From: Gemmatimonadaceae bacterium
GTDB taxonomy: Bacteria; Gemmatimonadota; Gemmatimonadetes; Gemmatimonadales; Gemmatimonadaceae
Direction of reading: 5' to 3'
Assembly: GCA_037721215.1 (NCBI GenBank)
Contig: JBBJNV010000022.1
Span: forward strand, 1 to 64,000
Length of the DNA: 64,000 nucleotides
Below, piece after piece: positions 11,008 to 19,906 of the stretch; the first letter of the stretch is position 1; each line of letters begins with the position of its first letter. A program made the translations under genes and the position numbers. Under the pieces are notes generated by a model. It saw nothing but the letters and a program-made list of their open reading frames with translations, was not told where the DNA came from and did not search any database.

Positions 11008-11952
11008 ATGCTTCGTAACGCTCTCCTTTATCTCTCGAATCAGCCGCGGGTTTTCAGCTTCGTCCGTCACAATCGAATGGCAAACAGCTTCGCCGGGAGA
11101 TTCGTCGCCGGCGAGACGCTCGATACTGCGCTGGCGGCCGTCAGGCAGCTCAACGCGAAAGGCATCACGGCCTCGCTTGACCTCCTTGGCGAAAGCGTTC
11201 GCAACGAAGGCGAGGCACGTGAATCTGCCCGGCAGTACATGGAAATGCTGGAACGCATCAAATCCAGCGCGCTGGATGCAAACGTCTCGGTAAAGCTTAC
11301 CGCGATGGGGCTCGACATCTCCGAGAATCTCTGCGTTTCCAACCTGCAGGATATCCTCGACCGCGCCAGAGATTACAAGACCTTTGTGCGCCTGGACATG
11401 GAGGGCAGTGCCTACACCGCGAAAACTCTCGAGCTGTTCTATGAACGGCTTTATCCATCCTACCGCGCGAATGTCGGCATCGTTCTGCAGAGCTACCTGT
11501 ACCGCACTCAGGGCGATGTCGAACAGGCAAACATCGCCGGCGCAAGGGTGCGCATCTGCAAGGGTGCATACAAGGAGCCGGAAACTGTTGCGTTTCCCGA
11601 AAAAAAGAACGTCGATCAGTCATACGTCAGAGCGATGCACTCGTTGATGCTCGACGGACATTACCCGGGTATCGCGACCCACGACGAAGTGATCGTCGCC
11701 GACGCGAAGAGGTTTGCGCGCGAGCAGGGAATCGCAAACGACAGGTTCGAATTCCAGATGCTGTATGGAGTTCGCCGCGACCTGCAGGAGCAGCTCGTAA
11801 AAGAGGGTTACCGCATGCGAGTGTACGTGCCCTTCGGCACCCAGTGGTATCCCTACCTCATGCGCCGGCTGGCGGAGCGGCCGGCAAACATGGCGTTCAT
11901 CACCGGGAATGTCATCAAGGAGATGGTCGGCAGCCGCCGCCGCTTGCGATGA
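11008..11952 (+). CDS. Proline dehydrogenase (PutA PRODH domain, monofunctional)
   Basis: A 314-residue FAD enzyme oxidising L-proline to pyrroline-5-carboxylate, delivering electrons to the quinone pool. The beta/alpha barrel carries RICKGAYKEP with the flavin-site Lys, FEFQMLYG, and the proline-binding stretch YLMRRLAERPAN near the C-terminus. Length matches the short monofunctional PRODH of Gram-positive and Deinococcus type rather than the long PutA. The ATG at 11008 is favoured since homologous sequence begins there (MLRNALLYLS). The pyrroline-5-carboxylate dehydrogenase is not in the window. It overlaps the next small gene by ATGA. Confidence 0.92.
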   Translation: MLRNALLYLSNQPRVFSFVRHNRMANSFAGRFVAGETLDTALAAVRQLNAKGITASLDLLGESVRNEGEARESARQYMEMLERIKSSALDANVSVKLTAMGLDISENLCVSNLQDILDRARDYKTFVRLDMEGSAYTAKTLELFYERLYPSYRANVGIVLQSYLYRTQGDVEQANIAGARVRICKGAYKEPETVAFPEKKNVDQSYVRAMHSLMLDGHYPGIATHDEVIVADAKRFAREQGIANDRFEFQMLYGVRRDLQEQLVKEGYRMRVYVPFGTQWYPYLMRRLAERPANMAFITGNVIKEMVGSRRRLR

Positions 11953-12335
11953 GCCAGTTTCTTCCTGCGGACCATGCAAAGGGTGACGCGAACACGGTCG
12001 GTGGCTATGCGGCGGTCCACGCCCGCCCGCCTGCGTTCGAGGGCCGGGACGGCGCGTCGTACAGCGTCGAGATAATGACCGATGCCACCGGTGAAAGAGA
12101 GCGGCCGTTCGCGGGATACCTGTTGTTCGTGCGATGGGCAACCGGCGATCCTGTTGCCGCCGGGCACGTAGAGACGGATTATCTCTGCTACGCCGAGACA
12201 GAAGCCGAGGTGCGCGAGCAAATTGGCGGGATGCAGTTGAATGACGCGCGCGGACAGCTTGACTCTGTCGTCGCCGGCCGCGCTGCGTCTGGCCGGCCGT
12301 GGTGGGAAGCGATGCGCGATGAGACCGCGCAGTGA
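11949..12335 (+). CDS. Conserved-looking hypothetical protein
   Basis: 128 residues, starting in an ATGA overlap with the proline dehydrogenase stop, so probably co-translated with it. The middle part (FAGYLLFVRWATGDPVAAGHVETDYL) looks like a compact alpha/beta domain with an acidic helix after it. No signal peptide or membrane segment is seen. I do not recognise the family. Codon use looks like its neighbours, so it is probably a real gene. Confidence 0.6.
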   Translation: MSQFLPADHAKGDANTVGGYAAVHARPPAFEGRDGASYSVEIMTDATGERERPFAGYLLFVRWATGDPVAAGHVETDYLCYAETEAEVREQIGGMQLNDARGQLDSVVAGRAASGRPWWEAMRDETAQ

Positions 12336-12366
12336 CCATTCGATACGATGATGTTCGCGTGATTCA

Positions 12367-13371
12367 GTGAGCTTCGAACACGAAGCAGAGGGGCCGGACG
12401 CAAACCGCAAGCGTGGCGTCGTAATGGCCGGGACGGGCGGCATCTGGCAGGTACGCACGACCGATGCTGAAACCCACGATGTCTCGATACGAGGCCGGCT
12501 CAAGAAGGAAAGCGATACTGCACTCAAGCTCACCGTCGGTGATGCCGTCTGGCTCGAGCGCGACTCGGCCGGAGACACCTGGGCCATCGCTGAGATTCTG
12601 CCGCGGAAGTCGCAGCTCGCGCGACGCATGCCCGGTGGCGGACACGGGGAGAGAATCGTCGCCGCGAACATTGACCAGGTAATCGTCGTGTTTGCCGCCG
12701 CCAAACCGGAACCGCATGTCCGGATGATGGACCGCTTTCTCGTAATCGCCGAGGGGAACGATCTGGAAGCAAGAATCGTTATCAACAAGATCGATCTCGT
12801 CGATCAGGCAGAAACCCGCGAGCGATTCCGGGATTACGAGCGCGCGGGGTACGCCTTGCACTTCACGAGCAGGAAAGAGGGTATCGGCCTCGAAGAGCTG
12901 CATGACGCCCTGGCTGGCCGTACATCGGTGCTGAGCGGACCCTCCGGCGTTGGAAAATCATCGCTGTTGAACGGGATGTACCCGAGCCTCAACCTGCGCG
13001 TTGGAGAAATCAGCGAATCGGTAAACAAGGGGCGGCATACGACGGTTGGTGCGGTACTGCATCCGCTCCCCGACGCCGGGTACGTAGTTGATACCCCCGG
13101 GCTTCGCGAGGTGGGAATGTGGGGGATGCCGTCCGAGAATCTCGACGCATGCTTTCCGGAATTCCGGGCCGCAATCGGGGAGTGCAGGTTTTCGGACTGC
13201 ACTCACACGGCGGAGCCTGACTGCGACGTGCGAACCGGTGTCGCCAAGGGTGAGATCAGCAGCGAACGGTACGAAAGCTATGTGAAGCTAAGACAGGAGC
13301 TCGAGGATACGGAGAAAAAGTGGGCGACGTACAAACCGACCCCGGTTGGGGGGAAGAAGCGCGGGCGGTAG
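12367..13371 (+). CDS. rsgA: Ribosome small-subunit GTPase RsgA
   Basis: A 334-residue circularly permuted GTPase that assists late 30S subunit maturation. An N-terminal OB fold (residues about 20-85) precedes the GTPase motifs in permuted order: NKID (140-143), then the P-loop GPSGVGKS (191-198), GRHTT (222-226) and DTPG (242-245). The C-terminal zinc site is formed by C273, C278, H280 and C286. The start is GTG at 12367. A basic tail (GGKKRGR) follows, plausible for rRNA contact. No ribosome-biogenesis partner is adjacent. Confidence 0.94.
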   Translation: MSFEHEAEGPDANRKRGVVMAGTGGIWQVRTTDAETHDVSIRGRLKKESDTALKLTVGDAVWLERDSAGDTWAIAEILPRKSQLARRMPGGGHGERIVAANIDQVIVVFAAAKPEPHVRMMDRFLVIAEGNDLEARIVINKIDLVDQAETRERFRDYERAGYALHFTSRKEGIGLEELHDALAGRTSVLSGPSGVGKSSLLNGMYPSLNLRVGEISESVNKGRHTTVGAVLHPLPDAGYVVDTPGLREVGMWGMPSENLDACFPEFRAAIGECRFSDCTHTAEPDCDVRTGVAKGEISSERYESYVKLRQELEDTEKKWATYKPTPVGGKKRGR

Positions 13372-13461
13372 ACGAGAACTGGATGAGCGGGGGGCACATC
13401 GCTCAGGCTCACTGCCAAAGTGCCTTAGTCAATTTGCTTGAGCAGGGCCTGCGTCCCGAGG

Positions 13462-14736
13462 TCATCTGGTAACCGCCGCAAGAAACCTCTCGATCGCGTA
13501 CGTACTCATCTGCCCGCACGGCCCGCTGAAATTGAAATCGCACCCGTGGCGGCCCCAGGGAATCTCCAGATACAAATGCTGCCGGCCGGCCGCCGCAAGC
13601 CTTTCCGCAAGCATCTGGCTCTGCGCGGGGAAAATCAGCTCGTCGCGCGTTCCATGAATGAGCAGCGTCGGAATTGTATGGGACCCCACATAATTGATCG
13701 GCGACGACGATGCATAGGCCTCCGGAACCGTCGCCGGCGTGCCGCCAAGGAAACCCTCGAGAACTCCCCGGCTGTCGAACACCCGTGGCTTTGAAGGATG
13801 GTCGTATCCGTACTTCTGATCTGATGGCGCATAGAATCCCACCACCCCGCGAATGGCTGGATCATTGCCCCGGTACGCCTCGAGCAGCGCGAGCTGGCCG
13901 CCCGCTGATCGCCCGATCAACACCATCCTGGACGGATCGATGCCGAACTTGCCGGCGTTCGTCTTCAGATACGCGATGGCGGCACTTACGTCCTCGCTTG
14001 CGGCGGGATGCGGATGGTCCGGAGCCAGGCGGTAGCTGATCGCCGCAACCCCGAAGCCCCGCGCGGCCAGGTACCGGTTGAGGGGTGCAAGATCGGTACG
14101 CAACCCGCCCCTCCATGACCCACCATGAATCATTACAACGACCGGCGCAGCAGTTGCTCCGCCCGCGGCTGCCGTTGATCGATCTCCAGCCCGGTACAAG
14201 TCAAGCCCGAGTGGCGTACCGTTCCGCACGACGTAGACGTGAGTTGTTACATCCACCGACGGAGACCGTACTCCGCGGAACAGATCTCCGCCACGAATCG
14301 GCGCGCGGCGGCTCGGCGCATCAGGCCCGCTTCGAGGACTGATCTCGCAGCCGGCTCCACGCCCCACCGGGGACGTCACGTTGCCGTTCCCTGCCGGCTG
14401 AGATTGCACCCTGCCGTCTCCCGTCGCCGTGCAACCAAACGCAATATCGAGCCGCGCCGGCAAAGCACGCGCAATCGGTATCGCCCTCACAAGTGGAGAT
14501 AAAGCGAGCATCATCGTGACGACACTGAACGCAGCGCCGATCCGGCCCAGACCACTGCCACTCCAACCCGGGAGCAGCGGAATGAGCGCGATCAACGCTA
14601 GCACATGTCCCCATTCGGTGACCGCGATGGAGAGCTTCCAGAGATTATATGTGGGCTCGGGAAATACAGCGAGCAGCGACGCCAGAAAAAGAAGGATTGC
14701 GAAGATCAGCCGGAGCGCCGGGATCATATCACCCAC
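13462..14736 (-). CDS. Membrane-anchored alpha/beta hydrolase (esterase/lipase, BD-FAE-like)
   Basis: 424 residues. The N-terminal 100 residues contain about three hydrophobic segments (IFAILLFLASLLAVF, HVLALIALIPLLPGW, GAAFSVVTMMLALSPLV). A Gly/Ser/Pro-rich linker follows. The C-terminal catalytic domain carries the oxyanion motif HGGSW, the nucleophile GRSAGG, an Asp in GTRDELIFP and a His in WGRHG. This layout matches esterases of the HSL/BD-FAE type. Substrate unknown. The frame has several in-frame starts; the first Met at 14736 is used as it begins the membrane domain. Confidence 0.78.
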   Translation of the reverse strand: MGDMIPALRLIFAILLFLASLLAVFPEPTYNLWKLSIAVTEWGHVLALIALIPLLPGWSGSGLGRIGAAFSVVTMMLALSPLVRAIPIARALPARLDIAFGCTATGDGRVQSQPAGNGNVTSPVGRGAGCEISPRSGPDAPSRRAPIRGGDLFRGVRSPSVDVTTHVYVVRNGTPLGLDLYRAGDRSTAAAGGATAAPVVVMIHGGSWRGGLRTDLAPLNRYLAARGFGVAAISYRLAPDHPHPAASEDVSAAIAYLKTNAGKFGIDPSRMVLIGRSAGGQLALLEAYRGNDPAIRGVVGFYAPSDQKYGYDHPSKPRVFDSRGVLEGFLGGTPATVPEAYASSSPINYVGSHTIPTLLIHGTRDELIFPAQSQMLAERLAAAGRQHLYLEIPWGRHGCDFNFSGPCGQMSTYAIERFLAAVTR

Positions 14737-14817
14737 ACTTGCCTCAACACGAGGTGAATCCGGTCTTGTTTATGAGCGATTCCGCACCGAAGGGCGTGAT
14801 GTCCGATTCTCACCCGA

Positions 14818-15273
14818 TCACGCGGGTGTGGCTTCCTTCTCCAATTCCAGTTTCAGGTTCCACACCACCGGAATATCGCGCGACATAGAGTCACGAACCG
14901 AACAATATTTTGTCACGGCGAGTTCGATTGCCCGCTCGGCCTGAGTGCGCTCGATGCCACTACCGGCGATCGTGAAATCGAGGGTGACGTGGCTCAGGCG
15001 GCGCGGAGTGCCATCGACCCGCTCGCCGATGACATTTACATCGAGCGATTGAACGGGCGTCCGGCGCTTTGCGAGGATATCCACCACATCCACCGATACG
15101 CAAGACGCGAGTGCTCCAAGGAGCGCGTCCACCGGACTCGGCCCGGCGACGCCATCCCCGTCGAGCAGAACCGCGGGACGACCGCGGTGTCCCGCGCTGA
15201 ATCTGCGACCACCTTTCCACTCGACCACCACTTTTGCCGGCTTGCCCACTTTTGGGTTCACTGCCGATGTCAC
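14818..15273 (-). CDS. OsmC family peroxiredoxin-like protein
   Basis: 151 residues from the GTG at 15273, which lies in a GTGA overlap with the stop of the rhodanese gene and has a strong Shine-Dalgarno AAGGAGG upstream; the ORF extends farther upstream only through the neighbour. The two reactive cysteines of the OsmC/Ohr fold are visible in LASCVSVD and TKYCSVRD. Members reduce organic hydroperoxides or fatty acid peroxides with thiol cofactors. Coupling to a sulfurtransferase suggests a redox or sulfur role. Confidence 0.88.
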   Translation of the reverse strand: MTSAVNPKVGKPAKVVVEWKGGRRFSAGHRGRPAVLLDGDGVAGPSPVDALLGALASCVSVDVVDILAKRRTPVQSLDVNVIGERVDGTPRRLSHVTLDFTIAGSGIERTQAERAIELAVTKYCSVRDSMSRDIPVVWNLKLELEKEATPA

Positions 15274-16184
15274 TTCGGGCCTCCTTTCTCGATCGGCGCC
15301 CGAACCGCATTTCCCCACTCAGTCCAGCTTCCATCGTAGTTACGAACCTTTTCGTAGCCAAGCAGCCGTGTGAGAACAAACCAGGTGTGTGACGACCGTT
15401 CACCAATCCTGCAGTACGCAACGATGTCATCATCGGGCTTGAGCCCCTGCTCCTTCTCATAGATATCACGCAGTTCGTCAGCCGACCTGAATGTTCCGTC
15501 GCTGTTTGCGGCGCGGGCCCAGGGAACGCTGCGAGCCCCGCGGATATGACCGCCCCGCAGCGTTCCCTCCTGCGGATACTCCGGCATGTGAGTCTTCACG
15601 CCACTGAACTCATCCGGCGAGCGGACGTCCACCAGCGGTTTGCCGTTTTCAGCGTGCTCGCGTACTTCATGAAAAAACGTGCGGATTGCTTCATCGGAAC
15701 GTGGCTGAGCCCTGAAATCGGTGGGCGCAAATGACGGAACATCAGTGATCATGTCCCGCCCCTCCTGCTCCCACTTGATCCGACCGCCATCCAGGAGCTT
15801 CGCATTCGTGAATCCGAAAAGCTGGAAAACCCAGTAGGCGTAGGCAGCCCACCAGTTGTTCTTGTCACCATAGAAGATGACGGTTGTGCTCTCATCGATG
15901 CCCTTCGCGCGGAGCAGCCTCTCGAACTGCTCGCTCGTGATGTAGTCGCGCTGAACGGAATCGTTCAGATCCTCATGCCAGTCCACCTTCTGCGCGCCCG
16001 GAATATGGCCAGTGTCGTAGAGGAGCACGTCCTCATCGCTTTCGAGAATGCGAATCGCAGGATCGTCAAGGTGTCCGGCAAGCCATTCTGTCGTCACCAG
16101 TGCCTCGGGGTGGGCATAGCCCTTTTGAACGATTGCTGGATCGGCCGGTAGACGTGACGGGTTGCGATATGGTGTGCTGGTCAT
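15270..16184 (-). CDS. Two-domain rhodanese (thiosulfate/3-mercaptopyruvate sulfurtransferase)
   Basis: 304 residues from the ATG at 16184, preceded by CGGAGA at a good distance; an upstream Met at 16217 lacks such a site. An inactive N-terminal rhodanese domain holds DTGHIPGA near residue 55. The catalytic C-terminal domain contains [17 protein letters not shown] and the active-site loop [10 protein letters not shown], whose Cys accepts the sulfur. The CRIGERS loop resembles thiosulfate-type rather than mercaptopyruvate-type (CGSGVTA) enzymes. It donates sulfane sulfur to a thiol acceptor. It is translationally coupled to the OsmC gene downstream. Confidence 0.9.
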   Translation of the reverse strand: MTSTPYRNPSRLPADPAIVQKGYAHPEALVTTEWLAGHLDDPAIRILESDEDVLLYDTGHIPGAQKVDWHEDLNDSVQRDYITSEQFERLLRAKGIDESTTVIFYGDKNNWWAAYAYWVFQLFGFTNAKLLDGGRIKWEQEGRDMITDVPSFAPTDFRAQPRSDEAIRTFFHEVREHAENGKPLVDVRSPDEFSGVKTHMPEYPQEGTLRGGHIRGARSVPWARAANSDGTFRSADELRDIYEKEQGLKPDDDIVAYCRIGERSSHTWFVLTRLLGYEKVRNYDGSWTEWGNAVRAPIEKGGPK

Positions 16185-16334
16185 TTGCGATCTCCGAAAG
16201 GCTGAAGTCAGAAACAATCTTCGTCATTCGCAACTGTCAACCTCGCCCGCACGCTGGCATCTTTCGAGATGGGACAATACAGGCACCATGTCTTCGTCTG
16301 CACGCTCGAGCCCGCGCCACAGAGCGCATAAGCA

Positions 16335-16691
16335 ATGCCCGCCGCTGAACCGTTCGATGCGCCGTTCATGGAGGCCTACTCACACCACGTGCTGGTGTGC
16401 ACGGGTAGTTTCTGTTCGCCCAACCGGCAGGGCAGGGCGCTGTACTCGCAACTTGCCTCTTTGCTTCAGCGCGAAGGCCTTCTCTTCGGCCCCGCTCGTG
16501 TGAAGCGCGGCGAGACACCCTGCCTGGGGGTCTGCATTGGAGGGCCGATTGTGGTGGTGTATCCCGATGGAATCTGGTATGGAGGGGTAACTCCGGAGCT
16601 TCTCGAACGAATCGTTGTGGAGCATCTAAAACGGGGCCAGGTGGTTGAAGAAGCTGTGTTTCATCGTCTGAGGGCCGAGTCCGGTGGTTGA
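16335..16691 (+). CDS. Thioredoxin-like [2Fe-2S] ferredoxin
   Basis: 118 residues. Four cysteines in the spacing of the thioredoxin-like ferredoxin family are visible: C22 and C27 in VCTGSFC, C63 and C67 in CLGVC. GGPIVVVYPDGIWYGGVTPE and the helix IVVEHLKRGQVVEE follow, which is the standard family layout. These proteins bind one [2Fe-2S] cluster; the physiological partner is usually unknown. It is divergent from the rhodanese operon, which could hint at a shared redox role, but that is inference. Confidence 0.85.
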   Translation: MPAAEPFDAPFMEAYSHHVLVCTGSFCSPNRQGRALYSQLASLLQREGLLFGPARVKRGETPCLGVCIGGPIVVVYPDGIWYGGVTPELLERIVVEHLKRGQVVEEAVFHRLRAESGG

Positions 16692-16772
16692 CCGTGGGTC
16701 GGCCAAAGCCTGAATCTGGCATGCCTTCTGCCAATCGATATTCCTGTAGTTTCCTCTGACCCCGGAGTGGCA

Positions 16773-16955
16773 ATGGCAGACGATCGCGAACTTATCGAGC
16801 CCAACGAAGGCGACAAGCGCTACGTGAGGCGTGACAAGGAAGGCAAATTCACGGAGAGCGACGACTTGAACCGCTCACTGTCGCAGGACAACAACCAGAA
16901 ATCGAAGACCGACTCGGAATCAGGGCAGGGCGACAGGGGCGACAGCAACAGATAG
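16773..16955 (+). CDS. Small highly charged hypothetical protein
   Basis: 60 residues, starting at the ATG at 16773 with GGAG five bases before it. Very polar: Asp, Glu, Lys, Arg, Ser, Gln and Asn dominate, with a KRYVRRDKEGKFTESDDL core and a low-complexity Ser/Asp tail. It is probably disordered. Not recognised; a stress-related or nucleic-acid-associated role is conceivable only by composition. Confidence 0.5.
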   Translation: MADDRELIEPNEGDKRYVRRDKEGKFTESDDLNRSLSQDNNQKSKTDSESGQGDRGDSNR

Positions 16956-17046
16956 CAGCCCGCGCGTCCGGATTTCCCGTGGGCGGAGGGGGCATCAACC
17001 CTTCGCCCGCTTCGTTTGAGTGCCCCGGGCTTTTACATTGCAGTCA

Positions 17047-17382
17047 ATGCCCATTCCGTACAACCCGCGGCGCCTTGCACTCGGGGCGGCTCAGAGGTTC
17101 ATCTTCGACGGCCGCGATCCCGAAACCATGCTGGAGCGCATTTCGGGCATTGACAAGCATGGCAACATCTTGCCACCCGACCCTGACACCGCCGAGCGCA
17201 TCATGTCACGCCCCCGCGACCGCATCCTGCAGAACCTGGACGAGATGTACAGCGAAGCCTTCGAACGTGCCAGAGAGAGCGGCGACAAGTCGCAGATGAC
17301 TGTGCTTGATTTCGCATACCGGCGCGAGCAGCTCTACTTCGAGGTGCTCCTGGATGTGCGCGACGCCCTGGAGCGGCGCTGA
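17047..17382 (+). CDS. Hypothetical soluble protein
   Basis: 111 residues from the ATG at 17047. It reads as helical, with two predicted helices at the C-terminus (LQNLDEMYSEAFERARESGD and VLDFAYRREQLYFEVLLDVRDALERR). No cysteines, no signal peptide, no membrane segment and no motif I recognise. It lies 50 bases upstream of the TerC-family gene in the same direction and may be co-transcribed. Confidence 0.55.
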   Translation: MPIPYNPRRLALGAAQRFIFDGRDPETMLERISGIDKHGNILPPDPDTAERIMSRPRDRILQNLDEMYSEAFERARESGDKSQMTVLDFAYRREQLYFEVLLDVRDALERR

Positions 17383-17432
17383 CTGGAGAAAAAGTTTGCT
17401 GGCAGCCACGTTAGCCGCGTGACCGGGCGCGA

Positions 17433-18365
17433 ATGAGCGGGCAGGCGCTGTTCTTCGCATTCAACGTCGGAGTCCTGGCGGTTCTGGCCATCGACCTCGG
17501 TGTTTTCCACAAGAAAGCTCACATCGTCAGCGTCCGGGAAGCCGCCACGTGGAGCTCTGTCTGGATTGCGCTTTCACTGGGTTTCGCTGGAGTCATATAC
17601 TGGCTCCGTGGGCCTCAGCCGGCGCTGGAGTTCGTCACCGGCTATCTGATCGAGTACTCGCTCTCGATCGACAACATCTTCGTCATCGTCCTGATCTTTT
17701 CGTATTTCAGGATTCCGGAGAAGTATCAGCACCGCGTGCTCTTCTGGGGGATTATCGGCGCCCTGCTCATGCGCGGGGGCATGATAGCGGCCGGTGCCTT
17801 CCTGATTGAGCGGTTTCACTGGATCATCTACGTATTCGGGGCATTCCTGGTGTTTACAGGAATCCGGATGGCAACCCACGACGAGACCGATATCGAGCCT
17901 GAGGCGAACCCGGTGCTCCGCCTGGTGCGCCGGCTGCTACCGGTGACTCACGACTACCGTGGCCAGAACTTCTTCGTGCGCGAGGCGCCGAAACGGGGAG
18001 AAGCCGTTGTATTGATGGCGACCCCGCTCTTCGTCGTGCTCGTTCTGGTCGAGACTACCGATCTTATCTTCGCCGTCGACTCGATTCCGGCTATCTTCGC
18101 CATCACCAAGGATCCCTTTCTCGTCTACACGTCGAATGTCTGCGCAATTCTGGGCTTGAGATCGCTCTATTTTCTTCTCGCCGGGGTGATTCACAAATTC
18201 CACTATCTCAAGCTTGGCCTGGCCGTCGTGCTCACGTTCGTCGGAGCCAAGATGCTGCTGAGTGGCGTCTATACGATTCCGACGATTATATCACTCCTTG
18301 TGATTGCCGTGGTTCTGACGCTGGCCGCGGTAGCGTCAGTAATGTTTCCCAAAAAAACCATCTGA
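17433..18365 (+). CDS. TerC family integral membrane protein
   Basis: 310 residues with about nine transmembrane helices. The family signature is clear: EYSLSIDNIFVIVLIF around residue 75 and VETTDLIFAVDSIPAIFAIT around residue 208, with acidic residues inside helices that are thought to bind metal ions. TerC-like proteins (Alx/YjbE/MeeF type) are linked to manganese export or tellurite resistance and, in some bacteria, to metalation of secreted enzymes. The leader is only 50 bases, and I see no manganese (yybP-ykoY) riboswitch in it. The substrate cannot be assigned here. Confidence 0.9.
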   Translation: MSGQALFFAFNVGVLAVLAIDLGVFHKKAHIVSVREAATWSSVWIALSLGFAGVIYWLRGPQPALEFVTGYLIEYSLSIDNIFVIVLIFSYFRIPEKYQHRVLFWGIIGALLMRGGMIAAGAFLIERFHWIIYVFGAFLVFTGIRMATHDETDIEPEANPVLRLVRRLLPVTHDYRGQNFFVREAPKRGEAVVLMATPLFVVLVLVETTDLIFAVDSIPAIFAITKDPFLVYTSNVCAILGLRSLYFLLAGVIHKFHYLKLGLAVVLTFVGAKMLLSGVYTIPTIISLLVIAVVLTLAAVASVMFPKKTI

Positions 18366-18562
18366 GTGGCGCCCAGCGGCTGATTCCACCCAGCTGAGCC
18401 GCCCGCGTCTGCCCGGTCTGGCGGAACCGCGCCCGGCCCCTGCCGCCAGTCCCTCTCCCCGGACGCACAAACATGTGGCGACGCCAGCCGGAGACCTGTA
18501 GTTTGAGGGACTGAAATCTACCGAACCCCTTAATCCCGCTCTGATCCAGAGAAGGAGGCCGC

Positions 18563-19570
18563 ATGCTCGACCATTTTCCCCGCCCGGCTCGGCTCGCGGC
18601 GGTGCTTGCATTGCCTTTCGTTGTCGCCGCGGCATTTCCCGTGGCCGATGGAACTACCTACGAGTTCATCGTCAAGTCGCAGAGCCCGCAGAGCGGCAAC
18701 AAGGAAACCGTGACCATGCGCGGACGCGGAACGGTTGCGGGTAACGATGCCCGCCTTGACATTGTGGATGCATCAGTCGCGGGCAGCTCGGGAGCGTTTG
18801 GAGGCAAGGGTTCATACTTTCTCGTACTTGACCGTGGCGCGAAGATGCTCCTCGTCGATCCCAGCCAGAAGTCGTACATGGCGTGGGACATGGCAAGCAT
18901 GTTTGCCGGGATGAGCAAGGTGGTAAATGCTGTTGGAGGGCTCGTGAAGATGGAAATGTCCGACGTCAGGATCGACGCGCAGGACATGGGTGCCGGACCG
19001 AAGATTCAGGGTTACACCACCAACCACGTGCGGATGACTCAGAATTATACGGTCAACGCCAAGGTGTTCGGCCGCTCCTCGAAGACGCGGAGCGAAACGA
19101 CGACGGACTATCACTTCGCGCCGGCTCTGAGGAGCCTGTCGAACCCGTTCGTGTCGAACAGCCAGTCCATGGCGATGTTGTCGCAGATGGACATGTTCAA
19201 CAACCCTGACTACAAGCGACAGATGACGGCGGCCAACGCCAAAATCCAGTACGGTGTTCCGCTCAAGTCGGTATCGAGAACCGTTTCAACTGACGACAAG
19301 GGCAAGCAGCAGGTGAGCATCGTCACCAGCGAGATGGTGAACTTTGTGAAAAGCAACGTGCCCAGCTCGACGTTTACGGTTCCGGCCGGCTATCAAATGG
19401 TCGAGATGCCGAATCTCGGTGCAACAGCATCGAATGGAAAGCCCGGTTTCAATGCCGATTCAGTCGCCGCCGAAGCGAAGCAGGGAGCGAAGGAAGGCCT
19501 GAAAGAAGGTGTGAAGGAGGGCGCGAAAGAGGCCACCAAGGCCAAGCTTCGAGGTATCTTCAAGCGCTGA
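18563..19570 (+). CDS. Secreted protein with KEG-repeat tail (DUF4412-like)
   Basis: 335 residues with a good Shine-Dalgarno (AAGGAGG) before the ATG. The N-terminus ends in a signal peptide (LAAVLALPFVVAAAFPVA). The body has beta-rich segments such as YFLVLDRGAKMLLVDPSQKSYMAWD, which resemble DUF4412-type outer-membrane or periplasmic proteins. The last 50 residues form an alanine-rich helix with the repeat KEGLKEGVKEGAKEATK, an 11-mer-like amphipathic pattern seen in LEA-type proteins. A strong hairpin follows. Function unknown. Confidence 0.6.
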   Translation: MLDHFPRPARLAAVLALPFVVAAAFPVADGTTYEFIVKSQSPQSGNKETVTMRGRGTVAGNDARLDIVDASVAGSSGAFGGKGSYFLVLDRGAKMLLVDPSQKSYMAWDMASMFAGMSKVVNAVGGLVKMEMSDVRIDAQDMGAGPKIQGYTTNHVRMTQNYTVNAKVFGRSSKTRSETTTDYHFAPALRSLSNPFVSNSQSMAMLSQMDMFNNPDYKRQMTAANAKIQYGVPLKSVSRTVSTDDKGKQQVSIVTSEMVNFVKSNVPSSTFTVPAGYQMVEMPNLGATASNGKPGFNADSVAAEAKQGAKEGLKEGVKEGAKEATKAKLRGIFKR

Positions 19571-19600
19571 ACCTTGGGCTTACAAGCAAGTGAACACATC

Positions 19601-19632
19601 AGACCGGCCCGCCCTGCACGGCGGGCCGGTCT
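19601..19632 (+). terminator. Strong GC-rich hairpin, probable terminator
   Basis: A perfect 13-bp stem, AGACCGGCCCGCC and its complement, encloses a 6-base loop (CTGCAC), about 30 bases after the stop of the gene ending at 19570. There is no T-run after it, so it may be a rho-assisted or 3'-protecting hairpin. Confidence 0.7.
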
Positions 19633-19702
19633 GCGTTCTGCCAACTGGTGCAGCTAGATTCAATCGGACGCAGTCCCGGTCCCGCCAACCCCGTTTCCAT
19701 TC

Positions 19703-19906
19703 ATGCGCTCATTTGCCCGGCTGATCCCGTTCCTCGTTGTCGTGATCGCACTGCTCGCCCTCTATCAGTTTTATGGCGCTTTCCTCGCGGCAGGCGCTGG
19801 CAACTGGCCATTCGCCGCTTTCTACGCGCTGTTCGGGTTCGCCGGGTTCGTGCTGGTAAGGGCACTCTGGACTCACCGCAAAGGGCTGAATCGGTCTGAT
19901 GCGTGA
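19703..19906 (+). CDS. Small two-helix membrane protein
   Basis: 67 residues. Two hydrophobic helices are visible: LIPFLVVVIALLALYQFYGAF and FYALFGFAGFVLVRALW, with a basic tail (HRKGLNRSDA). Its end overlaps the start of the DUF4112 gene by eight bases, so they are likely co-translated. Unrecognised; a helper or small accessory membrane protein is possible. Confidence 0.55.
   Translation: MRSFARLIPFLVVVIALLALYQFYGAFLAAGAGNWPFAAFYALFGFAGFVLVRALWTHRKGLNRSDA

Noticed and set aside
11620-12339. 239-residue antisense ORF over proline dehydrogenase and the small gene
   Set aside because: Arg/His/Ser-rich shadow of well-supported genes on the other strand.
13372-13461. Possible hairpin GAGCG...CGCTC after rsgA
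   Set aside because: Only five pairs with a long loop and no T-run; too weak to call.
17383-17432. Manganese (yybP-ykoY) riboswitch before the TerC gene
   Set aside because: The gap is 50 bases, too short, and no conserved aptamer sequence is present.
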